Notes: generated from the letters alone by a model not told the origin. A DNA stretch of 64,000 nt from Beijerinckia indica subsp. indica ATCC 9039 (GCF_000019845.1 NC_010581.1:1617501-1681500), one strand, 5' to 3'; counted from the first letter of the stretch, positions 27,063 to 36,053 are shown. Numbers and translations: made by a program.

Positions 27063-27929
27063 CTATGCCTCAGCCGCGACGATCCGAGCGACATCGGCCA
27101 GAATGGCTTCCTGGCTCTCGACCGAACCGGGTACTTCACCGAGATAGGCTGTAACCACAATCGGAGCACGGCCGGGCGGCCAGATCACGCCGATATCGTT
27201 CGTCGCTATCTTCTCCCAGGTGCCAGGCTTGTTCGCGATCCGCCACCCTGCCGGGAGGCCGTCCCGAAGGCGATGCGTCGCGGCATCCTTCGCCCCGATC
27301 ATCCATCCCGTCAGAAGGGCGCGTGACGTGTCCGACAGGGCATCTCCGAGCAGCAACTGGCGCAGCGTCCCAGCCATGGCGGCCGGCGAAGTGGTGTCGT
27401 GGATCTCGCCGGGCTTGACGATATTCAGAGCCGGTTCCATGTGGTCGAGCCGGGTAACGGGATCGCCTAGCGATCGCAGATATATCGTCAGCGCCGCTGG
27501 ACCGCCGAAGCTGGCGAACAGCAGATTGACGGCGGTGCTGTCGCTGATGGTGATCGCCGCTTCGCAGAGCGCGGCGATCGTCATACCTTCAGGGCCGACA
27601 TGAGGGCTGGTTGCCTTGAAGGGCGACACCAGTTCGCGCTCGGTGAAGGTAATACGCCGGTCGAGTCGCTCCTCACCTCGATCAACCCTCGCCAGCACGC
27701 AACCCACGGCCAGCACTTTGCACGTGCTGCACATGGCAAAGCGCTCGTCGATCCGGTTGCCGACTAGCCCGCCGGTCGCGGTATCGAGCACGGCGACCCC
27801 AAACCGCCCACCGCTCCGCGATTCTAATTCTCGCAACCGTGCCTGAATGCCGCTGCTGGCCCAGGCGCCGGACACCGGCAACACCAGCGGCGCTACCAAT
27901 GCGAGACGGCGCGTGATTGGGACTGGCAT
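27063..27929 (-). CDS. class A beta-lactamase with altered SDN and KTG motifs
   Basis: The 288-residue protein has a signal peptide (cut near AWA-SS, residue 24) and the class A fold. The nucleophile motif is intact: Ser68-Thr-Cys-Lys71 (FAMCSTCKVLAVG). The omega loop has Glu165 in MEPALN. The second motif reads Ser129-Asp-Ser131 (SDS, not SDN), and the third reads Lys234-Pro235-Gly236 (KPG, not KTG). Threonine or serine at that position normally contacts the beta-lactam carboxylate, so activity or spectrum may be changed. It sits between gene remnants, consistent with acquired cargo. No dedicated AmpR/BlaI regulator is adjacent. Confidence 0.88.
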   Translation of the reverse strand: MPVPITRRLALVAPLVLPVSGAWASSGIQARLRELESRSGGRFGVAVLDTATGGLVGNRIDERFAMCSTCKVLAVGCVLARVDRGEERLDRRITFTERELVSPFKATSPHVGPEGMTIAALCEAAITISDSTAVNLLFASFGGPAALTIYLRSLGDPVTRLDHMEPALNIVKPGEIHDTTSPAAMAGTLRQLLLGDALSDTSRALLTGWMIGAKDAATHRLRDGLPAGWRIANKPGTWEKIATNDIGVIWPPGRAPIVVTAYLGEVPGSVESQEAILADVARIVAAEA

Positions 27930-28270
27930 GCTGGGTCAGTTTCCTATTTGTATGGGGTGTCGCGGATTGCTGAATATTCCAAGTGTAAGTGGCAGACGTC
28001 TACAATCTGCACCAGCGCGGCGATCATAATCGATGACGGCAAGGTGGTGGCCGTCGAATGGCCACGATCTGTGCACGCTCGGCCTCATCGAGGCCTTATC
28101 CTATTCCATTTATTCTGGAAAATCAGGCCAAGGCGTAAGAGGATCATGGAGTGCCCTCGGTGGCTATGGCGTAGACATAGTGCCCATCTTCATTGTTCTC
28201 GGCTTTCTCCGCCGTTTTCCCGATCGTGCCAGCTAAGCCACTGATTCCCGCCCAACAAACATGCGCAAAA
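27930..28270. other. intergenic segment with remnant copy 3 (28,144-28,260)
   Basis: There is no full gene. The minus strand at 28,144-28,260 encodes AENNEDGHYVYAIATEG before a stop, nearly identical to the end of copy 1 at 22.3 kb. Upstream of that, homology to copy 1 is lost. Confidence 0.5.
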
Positions 28271-29188
28271 TCATGCTTCCCAGATCGGTGGACTTCCGAT
28301 TGAAGCCCGAAGCGCTTCGGTGAATGCTCGAACCTTGGCGATCGGCTGGGGCAGGGCACGCAGAAGATAGATGCCGCCCGGTTGTTCGTTCCAGGGCTCG
28401 CCGTTGGCCGACAACCGGATCAACGTTCCCGACCTAACGTCGGGCCCGACAACCCAGCTCGACAGAAATGCGATACCCATGCCGGCGACGGCGGCCGCAC
28501 GCAGAGCCTCGAAATCGTCCGAACGGAACACCACCCTACCATTCCCGGCATGGCCGGCTGGGCAGCCCAGCACTTCCCGCCAGCCAAGGAGGTCGGCACC
28601 ATGCAGCTTATCGAGAAGTCGGTGCGATGCGAGATCGACCGTGCCCCCTGGCACACCCGCCTGCGCCAAATAAGCGGGGCTCGCCACCAACAGCCGGGTT
28701 AGGGGCGCGAGCTTGGTGGCGATCAAGGTACTGTCAGACAACTGCCCCATGCGGACGACCACGTCGAGACGTTCAAGAACCGGATCGGCAAGCCTCTCCG
28801 TCAGATCAAGTTCAACCTTGAGCGAAGGGTGCTCGGCTTGAAGCGTCCCCAGAACCGGCAGGACGTAGCGCTTGCCGAAGGTTGGGAAGCAGGCAATTCG
28901 CAATGTGCCCGAAACTGAGCCGTCGAAGGCTGACACTTCGGCATGGGTATCGGCCAAATCGTCGAGAAGCTGGAGCGCTCGCTCATGGAGCCGCCGCCCG
29001 GCGTCGGTCAGCGTCAGGGCGCGCGTGGAACGCACGAGCAACGCGACGCCCAGGTCCAGCTCCAACGTGTCGATCTGACGGACGATCGCTGAAGGCGTCA
29101 TCGCCCGTCTTCTGGCTGCCCCGGAAAAGCTTCCAGCTCGGACGACATCGACGAAGGTGGACAGGAACTCGGCGAAATGGGGTCTCAT
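28271..29188 (-). CDS. LysR-family transcriptional regulator
   Basis: The 305-residue product has the N-terminal helix-turn-helix (FVDVVRAGSFSGAARRRAMTPSAIVRQIDTLE) and effector domain (GTLRIACFPTFGKRYVLPVL) of LysR regulators. It is divergent from the gene at 29,322, whose transcript also once carried an oxidoreductase gene, so it probably regulated that pair. Effector unknown. Confidence 0.85.
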   Translation of the reverse strand: MRPHFAEFLSTFVDVVRAGSFSGAARRRAMTPSAIVRQIDTLELDLGVALLVRSTRALTLTDAGRRLHERALQLLDDLADTHAEVSAFDGSVSGTLRIACFPTFGKRYVLPVLGTLQAEHPSLKVELDLTERLADPVLERLDVVVRMGQLSDSTLIATKLAPLTRLLVASPAYLAQAGVPGGTVDLASHRLLDKLHGADLLGWREVLGCPAGHAGNGRVVFRSDDFEALRAAAVAGMGIAFLSSWVVGPDVRSGTLIRLSANGEPWNEQPGGIYLLRALPQPIAKVRAFTEALRASIGSPPIWEA

Positions 29189-29321
29189 CTTTGCGATCCA
29201 GGCAAAGCCGTTTGCAGGAGACTATGGCTTATCGTCGATCGTGAACAGGCGCACCTTCCTCCTCGCCAAAACAGCAAGCGGCATCGGATTTCGAGCCGCT
29301 CCACCAAGAGGAGAAGTCATC

Positions 29322-29870
29322 ATGAATATTCTGAACGATCTGGTCCTGTCGCAATCCGCCTATTCCGCCGAAATCGATGTTCCGCTTGAGAAGATCGATA
29401 TCGCCGACTGGCTGTTCAACCTGCCGGAGGCCGAGTATCAGCGCTGCTGCCCGCCAGACCATATCGCCGCCGGCGCCACCACCACTGACGACGGCCGCCT
29501 CATGTCGATCAATGTCGAAATGATTGGCACCGGGCTCGTCATCCAGCATTATGTCGCCGATGAGGCCACGCCGACCTATTGCCGGATGAACTCAATTTCA
29601 GATGTCTTCACCGCCGCTGGTCGCACGCAGGTCAACGTGATCTGGGAGTTGATCGCCGAAGCCATTGATGGCGGCCGTACCCGTTATACCAACCGCGTCA
29701 CCTCGCATCCGACCGACGTGTTCATGAGCTTCCTGAAAGAGCATGGCCAGACCTTTGAGCAGGCGGCGGCGGCCCGTCAGGCGGCGAGCGGCGATCACAA
29801 CCGCCGCGAAACCCCGCTGTTTGCCGCCAGCATCGCCCGCAAGGCACTGGGCAAGGAGGCCGGGAAGTGA
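29322..29870 (+). CDS. hypothetical protein, divergent from LysR gene
   Basis: The 182-residue protein starts at ATG 29322 after GAGGAGAAG; earlier in-frame codons lie inside the LysR leader and are rejected. No membrane segment or signal peptide. The middle part (INVEMIGTGLVIQHYVADEATPTYCRMNSISDV) suggests a small alpha/beta or SRPBCC-like fold, but I cannot place it in a family. Its stop overlaps the start of a broken quinone oxidoreductase gene as GTGA, so the two were once an operon. Confidence 0.7.
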   Translation: MNILNDLVLSQSAYSAEIDVPLEKIDIADWLFNLPEAEYQRCCPPDHIAAGATTTDDGRLMSINVEMIGTGLVIQHYVADEATPTYCRMNSISDVFTAAGRTQVNVIWELIAEAIDGGRTRYTNRVTSHPTDVFMSFLKEHGQTFEQAAAARQAASGDHNRRETPLFAASIARKALGKEAGK

Positions 29871-29975
29871 AAGCGGTTGTCTTTGAAGAGTTCGGCAAGG
29901 CGGACGTTCTCTACCTTGCCGATGTTTCGCCCCGGAAATGCGTCCCGGCGATCTGCTTGCGCATCATCGATTTAC
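29867..29975 (+). pseudogene. 5' fragment of a zinc-type alcohol dehydrogenase / quinone oxidoreductase
   Basis: GTG 29867 begins VKAVVFEEFGKADVLYLADVS, the start of MDR-family oxidoreductases. At the run GCCCCGG (about 29,930) the frame breaks: one added base would continue as PPEMRPGDLLA, as expected for the family. About 15 codons later similarity ends altogether. So the gene is both frameshifted and truncated. Confidence 0.7.
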
Positions 29976-30133
29976 TTTCCCCGCATCCCGACTTTTCGAC
30001 CCAATAGGCGGATTTGAGAAACAAAGGGATGGGCGTACACTTTCCGCTTGGGGAGCGGGGCGGGGCCGGGCCAAGAAAAGCGGCTGCATTTTGATGCAAA
30101 TCAAAATGGTGGTTCAAAGCAGGCAGAAAAACT

Positions 30134-31000
30134 ATGAGCGAACCCAGGAAGCACCACTATATCCCGCAGTTCTACCTCAAAAATTGGTGTGGAGAGGATG
30201 GTCGTCTGATCTGTTACAAGCGTATCCGATCAGAGGTTATGTGTGAGCCGGTTGCACCCATATCGACTGGATTTCAAAAGGACCTTTATACGCTCGCCCA
30301 TCTGCCAAAAAATCTGCGGCAGGCGATAGAAAAAGATGTGACGGCCGATGTCGATCATCGTGCCTCCGTTGCTCTTCAAAAGATGATTGCCACGAAAAGC
30401 ACGGATACTCTGACAAAGGAGGATCGTCTGGGCTGGGCCCAGTTCATCGTTTCGTTGCCAATCCGAAACCCTGACGCCGTGGCGGATATAAAAGAGACTT
30501 CAACAAAAGCTGGGTTGGAAAAAGCCTACGAGCAGGCAAAACAGGAATTTCCGGACTGGGCACAGGGGGAAACCTTTGGAGCCGAGTTCGAAGAGAGTGT
30601 GCGTGAAGACCCGTTCACCCGTTTTTTATCGGACAATTATGGGTTGATGGTGATCAGTGAACTCATGCTCAATCCTGATTACCACGATATCATCCTCAAA
30701 ATGTTCTGGTGGGTCATGGATTTTTCCAGCGCGGGGATCAGTCTTATCACCTGCGATCGGCCCTACATGATTTTCCGTTCCATTGGGCATCCACGAGGTC
30801 TCATTTACCTGCCCATCGGCCCAAGACTCGGCTTCTTCGCTTCACCCGATCCGATGAAGCGCAGACAACTTCTCAATCAGAATATCGCGTTAGTGACAAA
30901 GGAAATGAATCGCTGGGAAGCCAAGCTTGCGGCGCAATATGTGTATGCCGCGGATAGGCATCATACACCTCTCATCATGAAATATTTGAGAGCGGCGTAA
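30134..31000 (+). CDS. DUF4238 protein
   Basis: The 288-residue protein begins SEPRKHHYIPQFYLKNWCGEDG, the diagnostic N terminus of DUF4238. The family is widespread in mobile and defence-linked regions but its function is unknown. It is soluble, with a central helical part and a conserved-looking SLITCDRPYMIF segment near residue 215. GC content is lower than in the core genes. Downstream lies the duplicated hpnP 3' end. Confidence 0.85.
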   Translation: MSEPRKHHYIPQFYLKNWCGEDGRLICYKRIRSEVMCEPVAPISTGFQKDLYTLAHLPKNLRQAIEKDVTADVDHRASVALQKMIATKSTDTLTKEDRLGWAQFIVSLPIRNPDAVADIKETSTKAGLEKAYEQAKQEFPDWAQGETFGAEFEESVREDPFTRFLSDNYGLMVISELMLNPDYHDIILKMFWWVMDFSSAGISLITCDRPYMIFRSIGHPRGLIYLPIGPRLGFFASPDPMKRRQLLNQNIALVTKEMNRWEAKLAAQYVYAADRHHTPLIMKYLRAA

Positions 31001-31024
31001 TTCGTCGGTACAATATTCTCCGCA

Positions 31025-31170
31025 TTCACGAACCGATCTGTCCCTCCAGCTCCAACGTTCGTGCTTTCGCCGAATAATGCGAGGCATTGTTCTTTCCCGC
31101 GCAAGCATCGCGGGCAAAGGCGATGAGATGGTGAGCGACAGGCGCTGCCGGCTCCGGGAGCGTTGTGGTG
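31025..31170 (-). repeat. second copy of the hpnP 3' end
   Basis: Bases 31025-31139 repeat 32287-32401, the end of hpnP, in the same orientation, with 6 differences in 115 by my count. The copy keeps the stop codon and the last 37 codons (ending ARTLELEGQIGS). Further upstream it jumps to sequence matching 32,549-32,575, so an internal piece of about 150 bp is missing. The two copies flank the Xre-RES pair. Confidence 0.85.
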
Positions 31171-31261
31171 AATTGCCAAGGCATAACAACTGCTCCGCTG
31201 GACAATATGGGAGGTCTTGCCATATAAAATGACGCTAAATGCGGCATTGGGAGTGGCAGAT

Positions 31262-31729
31262 ATGCCAGGCACGAGGACGTCGCAGTCTCCTAAGAATCGA
31301 AGAGATCAACCTGTGGTAGCGCGAGAGAATAAGGCCAGAGCGACCGTTGTGGCTCCTTCGAATTTTCGAGGCGCGCAACTGGTGACCACGTTTTTCGATG
31401 CCAAAGGATATGTCTCCGTCGACCGTGTGGCCGAGCGCTTTGGAATGTCCAAGATGCAACTTGCGGAGACGATTGGTCTGAAACGAGAAAACATCTATCG
31501 GACAGCGCGCGCGAAGGCCCAGAAAACCCAGGCACGAGCGACTGAAATGCTCGAGATTATCGGTCGTATCGCTGACTGGGCAGGAGGCGAGAAGCAGGCT
31601 ATGGCGTGGTATCGGGCCGAGCCGATCGCGGCCTTCGGTGGCCGGACGGCCGAATCCCTCGTAAAAGAAGGCAAGGCTGCGGCCGTCCGCGATTATCTCG
31701 ATCACGTGGCTATCGGCGGGTTCGCTTGA
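31262..31729 (+). CDS. Xre/MbcA/ParS-family antitoxin (DUF2384)
   Basis: The 155-residue antitoxin has an N-terminal helix-turn-helix-like region (GYVSVDRVAERFGMSKMQLAETIGLKRENIYR) and the C-terminal DUF2384 toxin-binding domain (MAWYRAEPIAAFGGRTAESLVKEGKAAAVRDYLDHVAIGGFA). Such antitoxins block the active site of RES toxins and autorepress the operon. ATG 31262 follows GGAG. Its TGA overlaps the toxin's TTG start. Confidence 0.9.
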   Translation: MPGTRTSQSPKNRRDQPVVARENKARATVVAPSNFRGAQLVTTFFDAKGYVSVDRVAERFGMSKMQLAETIGLKRENIYRTARAKAQKTQARATEMLEIIGRIADWAGGEKQAMAWYRAEPIAAFGGRTAESLVKEGKAAAVRDYLDHVAIGGFA

Positions 31730-32271
31730 GGTGGCGAGGCACAGGCTATCGTGCACACGATCCAAAGTGGGCCTGGGCACCGATCTCTGGTGATGGCGCT
31801 GCTTTGAAGGGCGGACGCTTCAATCCGGTTGGTGTTCCAGCACTCTACCTGGCCCTAACTATTGAGGGCATGTTCCTCGAGATGGGACATGGCTTTAGCC
31901 ATCGTTTTGACCCATTGACCATTTGCTCCTATGACGTCGATATTGATGACCTGATCGATCTCCGCACGGAAGAGGGGCGGGCGGCCGAGACTATTCAGCT
32001 GGCGGATATGGCTTGTGCATGGGCTTATGATCTGGCCTGCGAAAAGAGGCCAGCTTCTTGGGATATTTCCGAGGCGTTGATTGCGAAACAAGCGGCCGGT
32101 ATTCTGACGCCATCTTTTGCAACGGGCGCTCGGCTGGACATGGCAAACCTTGTTCTGTGGCGATGGGGATCCACATTGCCGCATAAGGTCATTGTACATG
32201 ATCCAAGCGGCCGCCTTCCGAAAGATCAGTCTTCTTGGCCCAATCCAAAACCTGACGAATTCACAAAGTGA
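31726..32271 (+). CDS. RES-domain toxin (MbcT-type)
   Basis: The 181-residue protein begins at TTG 31726, overlapping the antitoxin stop by 4 bp. RES motifs are in place: RWRGTGYRAHDPKWAWAPISGDGA, KGGRFNPVGVPALYLALTIEGMFLEM, with the Arg-x-Tyr-Glu set the family uses to bind and break down NAD+. Members stop growth by NAD+ phosphorolysis or hydrolysis. Together with the Xre antitoxin it forms a type II toxin-antitoxin pair. The pair is flanked by the hpnP 3'-end duplication. Confidence 0.92.
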   Translation: MRWRGTGYRAHDPKWAWAPISGDGAALKGGRFNPVGVPALYLALTIEGMFLEMGHGFSHRFDPLTICSYDVDIDDLIDLRTEEGRAAETIQLADMACAWAYDLACEKRPASWDISEALIAKQAAGILTPSFATGARLDMANLVLWRWGSTLPHKVIVHDPSGRLPKDQSSWPNPKPDEFTK

Positions 32272-32287
32272 GCGGTAACCGGCTGCT

Positions 32288-33883
32288 TCACGAACCGATC
32301 TGTCCCTCAAGCTCCAGCGTCCGTGCTTTCGCCGAATAATGCGAGGCATTGTTCTTTCCCGCGCATGCATCGCGGGCGAAGGCGATGAGATGGTGCGCGA
32401 CGAGGCCGACGCGGATGATCGGCTCGACCTTGCCGCGTGAAAGGGAAAAGAGAACGAAGCTCCAGAAAGCCGCTTTGTAATCGCCGCGAATGCCTACCTT
32501 CCAGATGATTTTCGACAGAAAATGTATCCCCTTGCGGATATTGCGCGGCGACAGGCGTTGCCGGCTCCAGGGACGCGGCAGCTTATTGGGATAGGTGTGG
32601 CGCATCTGATGGCGATAGCGGTCGAAGAGGATTTTGGGCTGATAGGCCTTTCCCATGCAATCGCGCCACATGCTCAGAACGTCATCATAGGGAAGTTTGA
32701 AGATCACATTCGATTCGAGATCATCGTTTTCACAAAGGCGGTTTTCCTTTTCCAGCCGGTCCCATAAAGGCGTGCCGGGCAGGGCCTGGAGCAGATTGAT
32801 CGTGAGCAGGGGAATGTGTGAGCGTTCGACAAAGGCGAGAAGATTGCCGCCGGTCTCCAGTGTATCCGTATCGAGGCCGAGAATGATACCGGACACCACT
32901 TCCATGCCGTGATGATTGATCGTGTCAATCGCCTCAAGGATCGGCAGGGCCATATTATGCTGTTTGGAAATCGCCTTCAGGGCTTGCGGCTCCGGCGTTT
33001 CGATACCGCAGAAAATCGTCTCGAAGGCAGCCTCGCGCATCAAGGCGAGAATATCGGGCGAGCGGGCGATGTTGAGCGTCGCCTCGCAGGCGAAGGCGAG
33101 GGGATAGCCGTTGCGTTTCTGCCAGGCGATGAGATGCGGCAGCAGCTCTTTGAGCGCATGGCGATTGGCGACGAGATTGTCATCGACGAAATAGATCGAG
33201 CCGACGACGCCGCGCGCTAAAAGGACATCGAGTTCGGTCAGGATTTGCTCGGCCGTCTTGAGACGCGCGACGCGTCCATAAAGGCCCGGAATATCGCAGA
33301 ATTCACATGTATAGGGGCAGCCGCTCGAAAACTGGATACTGCCGAGGAAATAACGGTCGATCGGGGCGAGCTCATAGGCCGGCACCGGAAAATCAGCGAG
33401 ATCGCGCCGCGTCTCGGTTTTCAGGACCACTTGTTGCTCTGGCCGGCTGATATCCTTCGCTAGAATCGCGACGAGTTTTTCGGTCGCGTCGCCGAGTTCA
33501 CCGACGTGCAAATAATCGAAAGCTGGATAATAATGCGGGCAGGCGGAGACAGACGGCCCGCCGAGCACCACGACCTTTCCCTGTGCATGGGCGCGCCGAC
33601 GGATATCCTCGATCTGGCGCCGCTGAATATGCATGCCGCTGACAAAGACGACATCCGCCCACAGGAAATCCTCGGTGCTGGCGGCCTGCATGTTCTCGTC
33701 GATGAAGCGGACGTCCCAATTGGCGGGCATGACGGAGGCGATGACCAGAAGACCTTGCGGCGGCATGAAGGCTTTGACGCCATCGGTCAGTTCATAGGCA
33801 TATTCGAATGTTCCGAACGACGGCACGTAACGGGGAAAAACACAGAGAATATGCCGCTGGCCCGGAGCAGAAAAGCGCGTCAT
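32288..33883 (-). CDS. hpnP: hopanoid C-2 methylase, B12-binding radical SAM protein
   Basis: The 531-residue protein matches HpnP as I know it: N-terminal ILCVFPRYVPSFGTFEYAY, AFMPPQGLLVIASVMPANW, cobalamin-binding domain up to about residue 160 (VSGMHIQRRQIEDI, LGGPSVSACP), then radical SAM cysteines Cys189, Cys193 and Cys196 in SSGCPYTCEFCDIPGLYGR, and a DUF4070 C-terminal part. HpnP methylates hopanoids at C-2 in the inner membrane. The last 37 codons are duplicated at 31 kb. It is next to trpD but 231 bp away, so likely its own transcription unit. The squalene-hopene cyclase cluster is not in this window. Confidence 0.88.
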   Translation of the reverse strand: MTRFSAPGQRHILCVFPRYVPSFGTFEYAYELTDGVKAFMPPQGLLVIASVMPANWDVRFIDENMQAASTEDFLWADVVFVSGMHIQRRQIEDIRRRAHAQGKVVVLGGPSVSACPHYYPAFDYLHVGELGDATEKLVAILAKDISRPEQQVVLKTETRRDLADFPVPAYELAPIDRYFLGSIQFSSGCPYTCEFCDIPGLYGRVARLKTAEQILTELDVLLARGVVGSIYFVDDNLVANRHALKELLPHLIAWQKRNGYPLAFACEATLNIARSPDILALMREAAFETIFCGIETPEPQALKAISKQHNMALPILEAIDTINHHGMEVVSGIILGLDTDTLETGGNLLAFVERSHIPLLTINLLQALPGTPLWDRLEKENRLCENDDLESNVIFKLPYDDVLSMWRDCMGKAYQPKILFDRYRHQMRHTYPNKLPRPWSRQRLSPRNIRKGIHFLSKIIWKVGIRGDYKAAFWSFVLFSLSRGKVEPIIRVGLVAHHLIAFARDACAGKNNASHYSAKARTLELEGQIGS

Positions 33884-34114
33884 TAGCCAAGAAATCCATG
33901 CATCCGAGAAAAGGGAAACTCTTCGAGATGAAGGGTATAGTTTAATAAAGCTGGATGAAGAAAACTGTGCAACGGTTTTTCACCGTTCATTCAAATCAAT
34001 TGGATAAGATTAAGATAGGGTGACAACCTGACCGAAGGGTAGTCCGCCTCTCAAAACCAATGGTTCGTGAGTCATTGTATCACAATTCGGTTTGCAAATG
34101 ATCACCAGATCTTT
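33884..34114. other. intergenic segment hpnP-trpD
   Basis: AT-rich 231 bp holding the hpnP promoter and the trpD 3' end. No gene or clear terminator seen. Confidence 0.4.
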
Positions 34115-35143
34115 TTATGCGGCACGATTGTCCTGGTTGGAAAGTGCCACGAGCTTGGCGAGTACAGCCGAAGCCGCGCCGGAATCGACAGCCTTGGCGC
34201 CGATCAAAACGCCTTCCTTCAGATCCTTGGCCTTGGCGGCGATGACAAGGGCCGCGGCGGCATTCAAAAGGGCGATGTCGCGATAGGCGGATTTTTTGCC
34301 ACCCAGTGCCTCCCGCAGGGCGGCGGCATTGGTTTCCGGATCGCCACCCTTGAGATCGGCGAGCGTCGCCTGCGGCAGGCCAGCCATCTCTGGCGTGATG
34401 GTGAAGGAACGGATCGCGCCATCTTCCAGGGCCGTGACGAAAGATGGGCCAGTCGTCGTCAATTCATCAAGCCCATCCGAGCCATGCACGACCCAGACAT
34501 GCTTCCCGCCCAAAGCCTGAAGAACCTGTGCGAGGGGTTCGAGCCAGGCTTGCGAGAAAACGCCGAGGAGCTGGCGGGTGACACCAGCTGGATTGCAGAG
34601 GGGGCCAAGCAGATTGAAAATGGTGCGTGTACCAAGCTCGACGCGGGCTGATGCAACATGGCGCATCGCCGTGTGATGCGTTTGCGCCATCATGAAACCA
34701 ATGCCGGCGCCCCGTATGCAGGCTTCGACACCGGCCGAATCGAGGCCGGTTCTGACGCCAAGTGCGCTCAACACATCGCTTGCCCCAGAGCGCGAGGAGG
34801 CGGCGCGATTGCCATGTTTGGCGACCGGCACGCCGCAAGCCGCGACGATGAGGCTGGCCAATGTCGAGACATTGAACGTGCCATGGCCGTCGCCGCCGGT
34901 GCCGACAATGTCGATGGCATCAGTGGGGGCATCAACGCGCACCATCCGCGCGCGCATGGCGGTGACCGCACCGATGATCTCATCGACCGTTTCGCCACGC
35001 ACCCGCATGGCCATGAGAAAACCGCCCAATTGGGCTGGAGTGACCTCGCCCGCGAAAATCTGATCAAAAGCCGCCTCGGCTTCGGCGCGAGTCAGGCTCG
35101 AACCGGTGGCGAGCTTGGCGATGAAGGGTTTGAACTGATCCAT
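34115..35143 (-). CDS. trpD: anthranilate phosphoribosyltransferase
   Basis: The 342-residue enzyme transfers phosphoribose from PRPP to anthranilate. Landmarks: [20 protein letters not shown] (PRPP loop), [17 protein letters not shown], and [16 protein letters not shown]. It starts 9 bp after trpG and is surely cotranscribed with it. In related genomes trpC follows at once; here hpnP follows instead. Confidence 0.97.
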   Translation of the reverse strand: MDQFKPFIAKLATGSSLTRAEAEAAFDQIFAGEVTPAQLGGFLMAMRVRGETVDEIIGAVTAMRARMVRVDAPTDAIDIVGTGGDGHGTFNVSTLASLIVAACGVPVAKHGNRAASSRSGASDVLSALGVRTGLDSAGVEACIRGAGIGFMMAQTHHTAMRHVASARVELGTRTIFNLLGPLCNPAGVTRQLLGVFSQAWLEPLAQVLQALGGKHVWVVHGSDGLDELTTTGPSFVTALEDGAIRSFTITPEMAGLPQATLADLKGGDPETNAAALREALGGKKSAYRDIALLNAAAALVIAAKAKDLKEGVLIGAKAVDSGAASAVLAKLVALSNQDNRAA

Positions 35144-35152
35144 GCTGTTTCT

Positions 35153-35752
35153 TCACGCGCCACGATGGCCGGCGTTCCATTGCGCCGCGAGATCGAGGAA
35201 ATTGGAAAAGATTCGCGCGCCTTGTTCGGAGGCGATGCTTTCGGGATGGAATTGCACACCATGGATCGGCCAGGCTTTATGCGACAATCCCATGATCAAG
35301 CCTTGCGCCTCGGCGGTGATGGCTAAATCCGAGGGCAGGGTTGCGCGCTCGACGACGAGGGAATGATAGCGCGCCGCCTTGAACGGGCCATTGATGCCGC
35401 GAAAAATGGTTTCGCCCTGATGTTCGATCGAGGCGAGCTTGCCATGTACGGGTTCCGGCGCGCGGGTGACAATGCCCCCAAAAGCCTCGCCGATCGCCTG
35501 ATGCCCGAGGCAGACGCCGAAGATTGGGATTTCGCTTCCAGCCGTCTTGATGAGATCGAGACAAATGCCGGCTTCATGAGGCGTACAGGGGCCAGGCGAA
35601 AGCACGATCGCATCGGGCCGCGCGGCGACAACCTCGGCGGGAGTGATCTTGTCATTGCGATGAACGCTGACCTTGGCCCCGAGCGCGCCTAAACCATGCA
35701 CGAGGTTCCACGTGAAGCTGTCGTAGTTGTCGATGAGAAGAACGGAAGCCAT
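35153..35752 (-). CDS. trpG: anthranilate synthase component II
   Basis: The 199-residue glutamine amidotransferase subunit supplies ammonia to TrpE. It begins MASVLLIDNYDSFTWNLVHGL, with the nucleophile in FGVCLGHQAIGEAFGG and His-Glu in VQFHPESIASEQG. The ATG at 35752 is the family start; five upstream codons are discarded. It is separated from trpE by two unrelated genes. Confidence 0.96.
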   Translation of the reverse strand: MASVLLIDNYDSFTWNLVHGLGALGAKVSVHRNDKITPAEVVAARPDAIVLSPGPCTPHEAGICLDLIKTAGSEIPIFGVCLGHQAIGEAFGGIVTRAPEPVHGKLASIEHQGETIFRGINGPFKAARYHSLVVERATLPSDLAITAEAQGLIMGLSHKAWPIHGVQFHPESIASEQGARIFSNFLDLAAQWNAGHRGA

Positions 35753-36053
35753 GGGTCTATAGAGCATTAGTCCAGCGGAGGTTCAACCACAATTGGGTCC
35801 CCCGATCAGGATCATTGTCTGGCCGATGGGATCATGGGCTTTTGGACCCGTTTGGAATCGTTCATAGGGGCGTGCAAGCAGGCCTTTACGGCGAGGTCCA
35901 TTGCCCTCTAAAGTCGCCTAGCATGATCTTCGGCGCCATGATCTTTGGTACATGGCGAGATCATCGGTTGTCCCGAAAATCTTACCCGAGCGCATTCCCC
36001 TCTCGTCCACATCCTACCGTCACTTGTGGGTGGTCCCCACGGAGCCTTGATCA
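35753..36053. other. intergenic segment trpG / DUF3016 gene
   Basis: These 301 bases between divergent genes should hold the trpGD promoter and the DUF3016 promoter. No attenuator with clustered Trp codons and no clear operator was seen. Confidence 0.4.

Noticed and set aside
31026..31247. 73-codon minus-strand frame before the Xre-RES pair
   Set aside because: Only its C-terminal half is protein-like, and that is the duplicated hpnP 3' end; the start region is the antisense of the Xre leader.
35753..36053. trp leader peptide/attenuator upstream of trpGD
   Set aside because: No short frame with clustered Trp codons followed by competing hairpins was seen.
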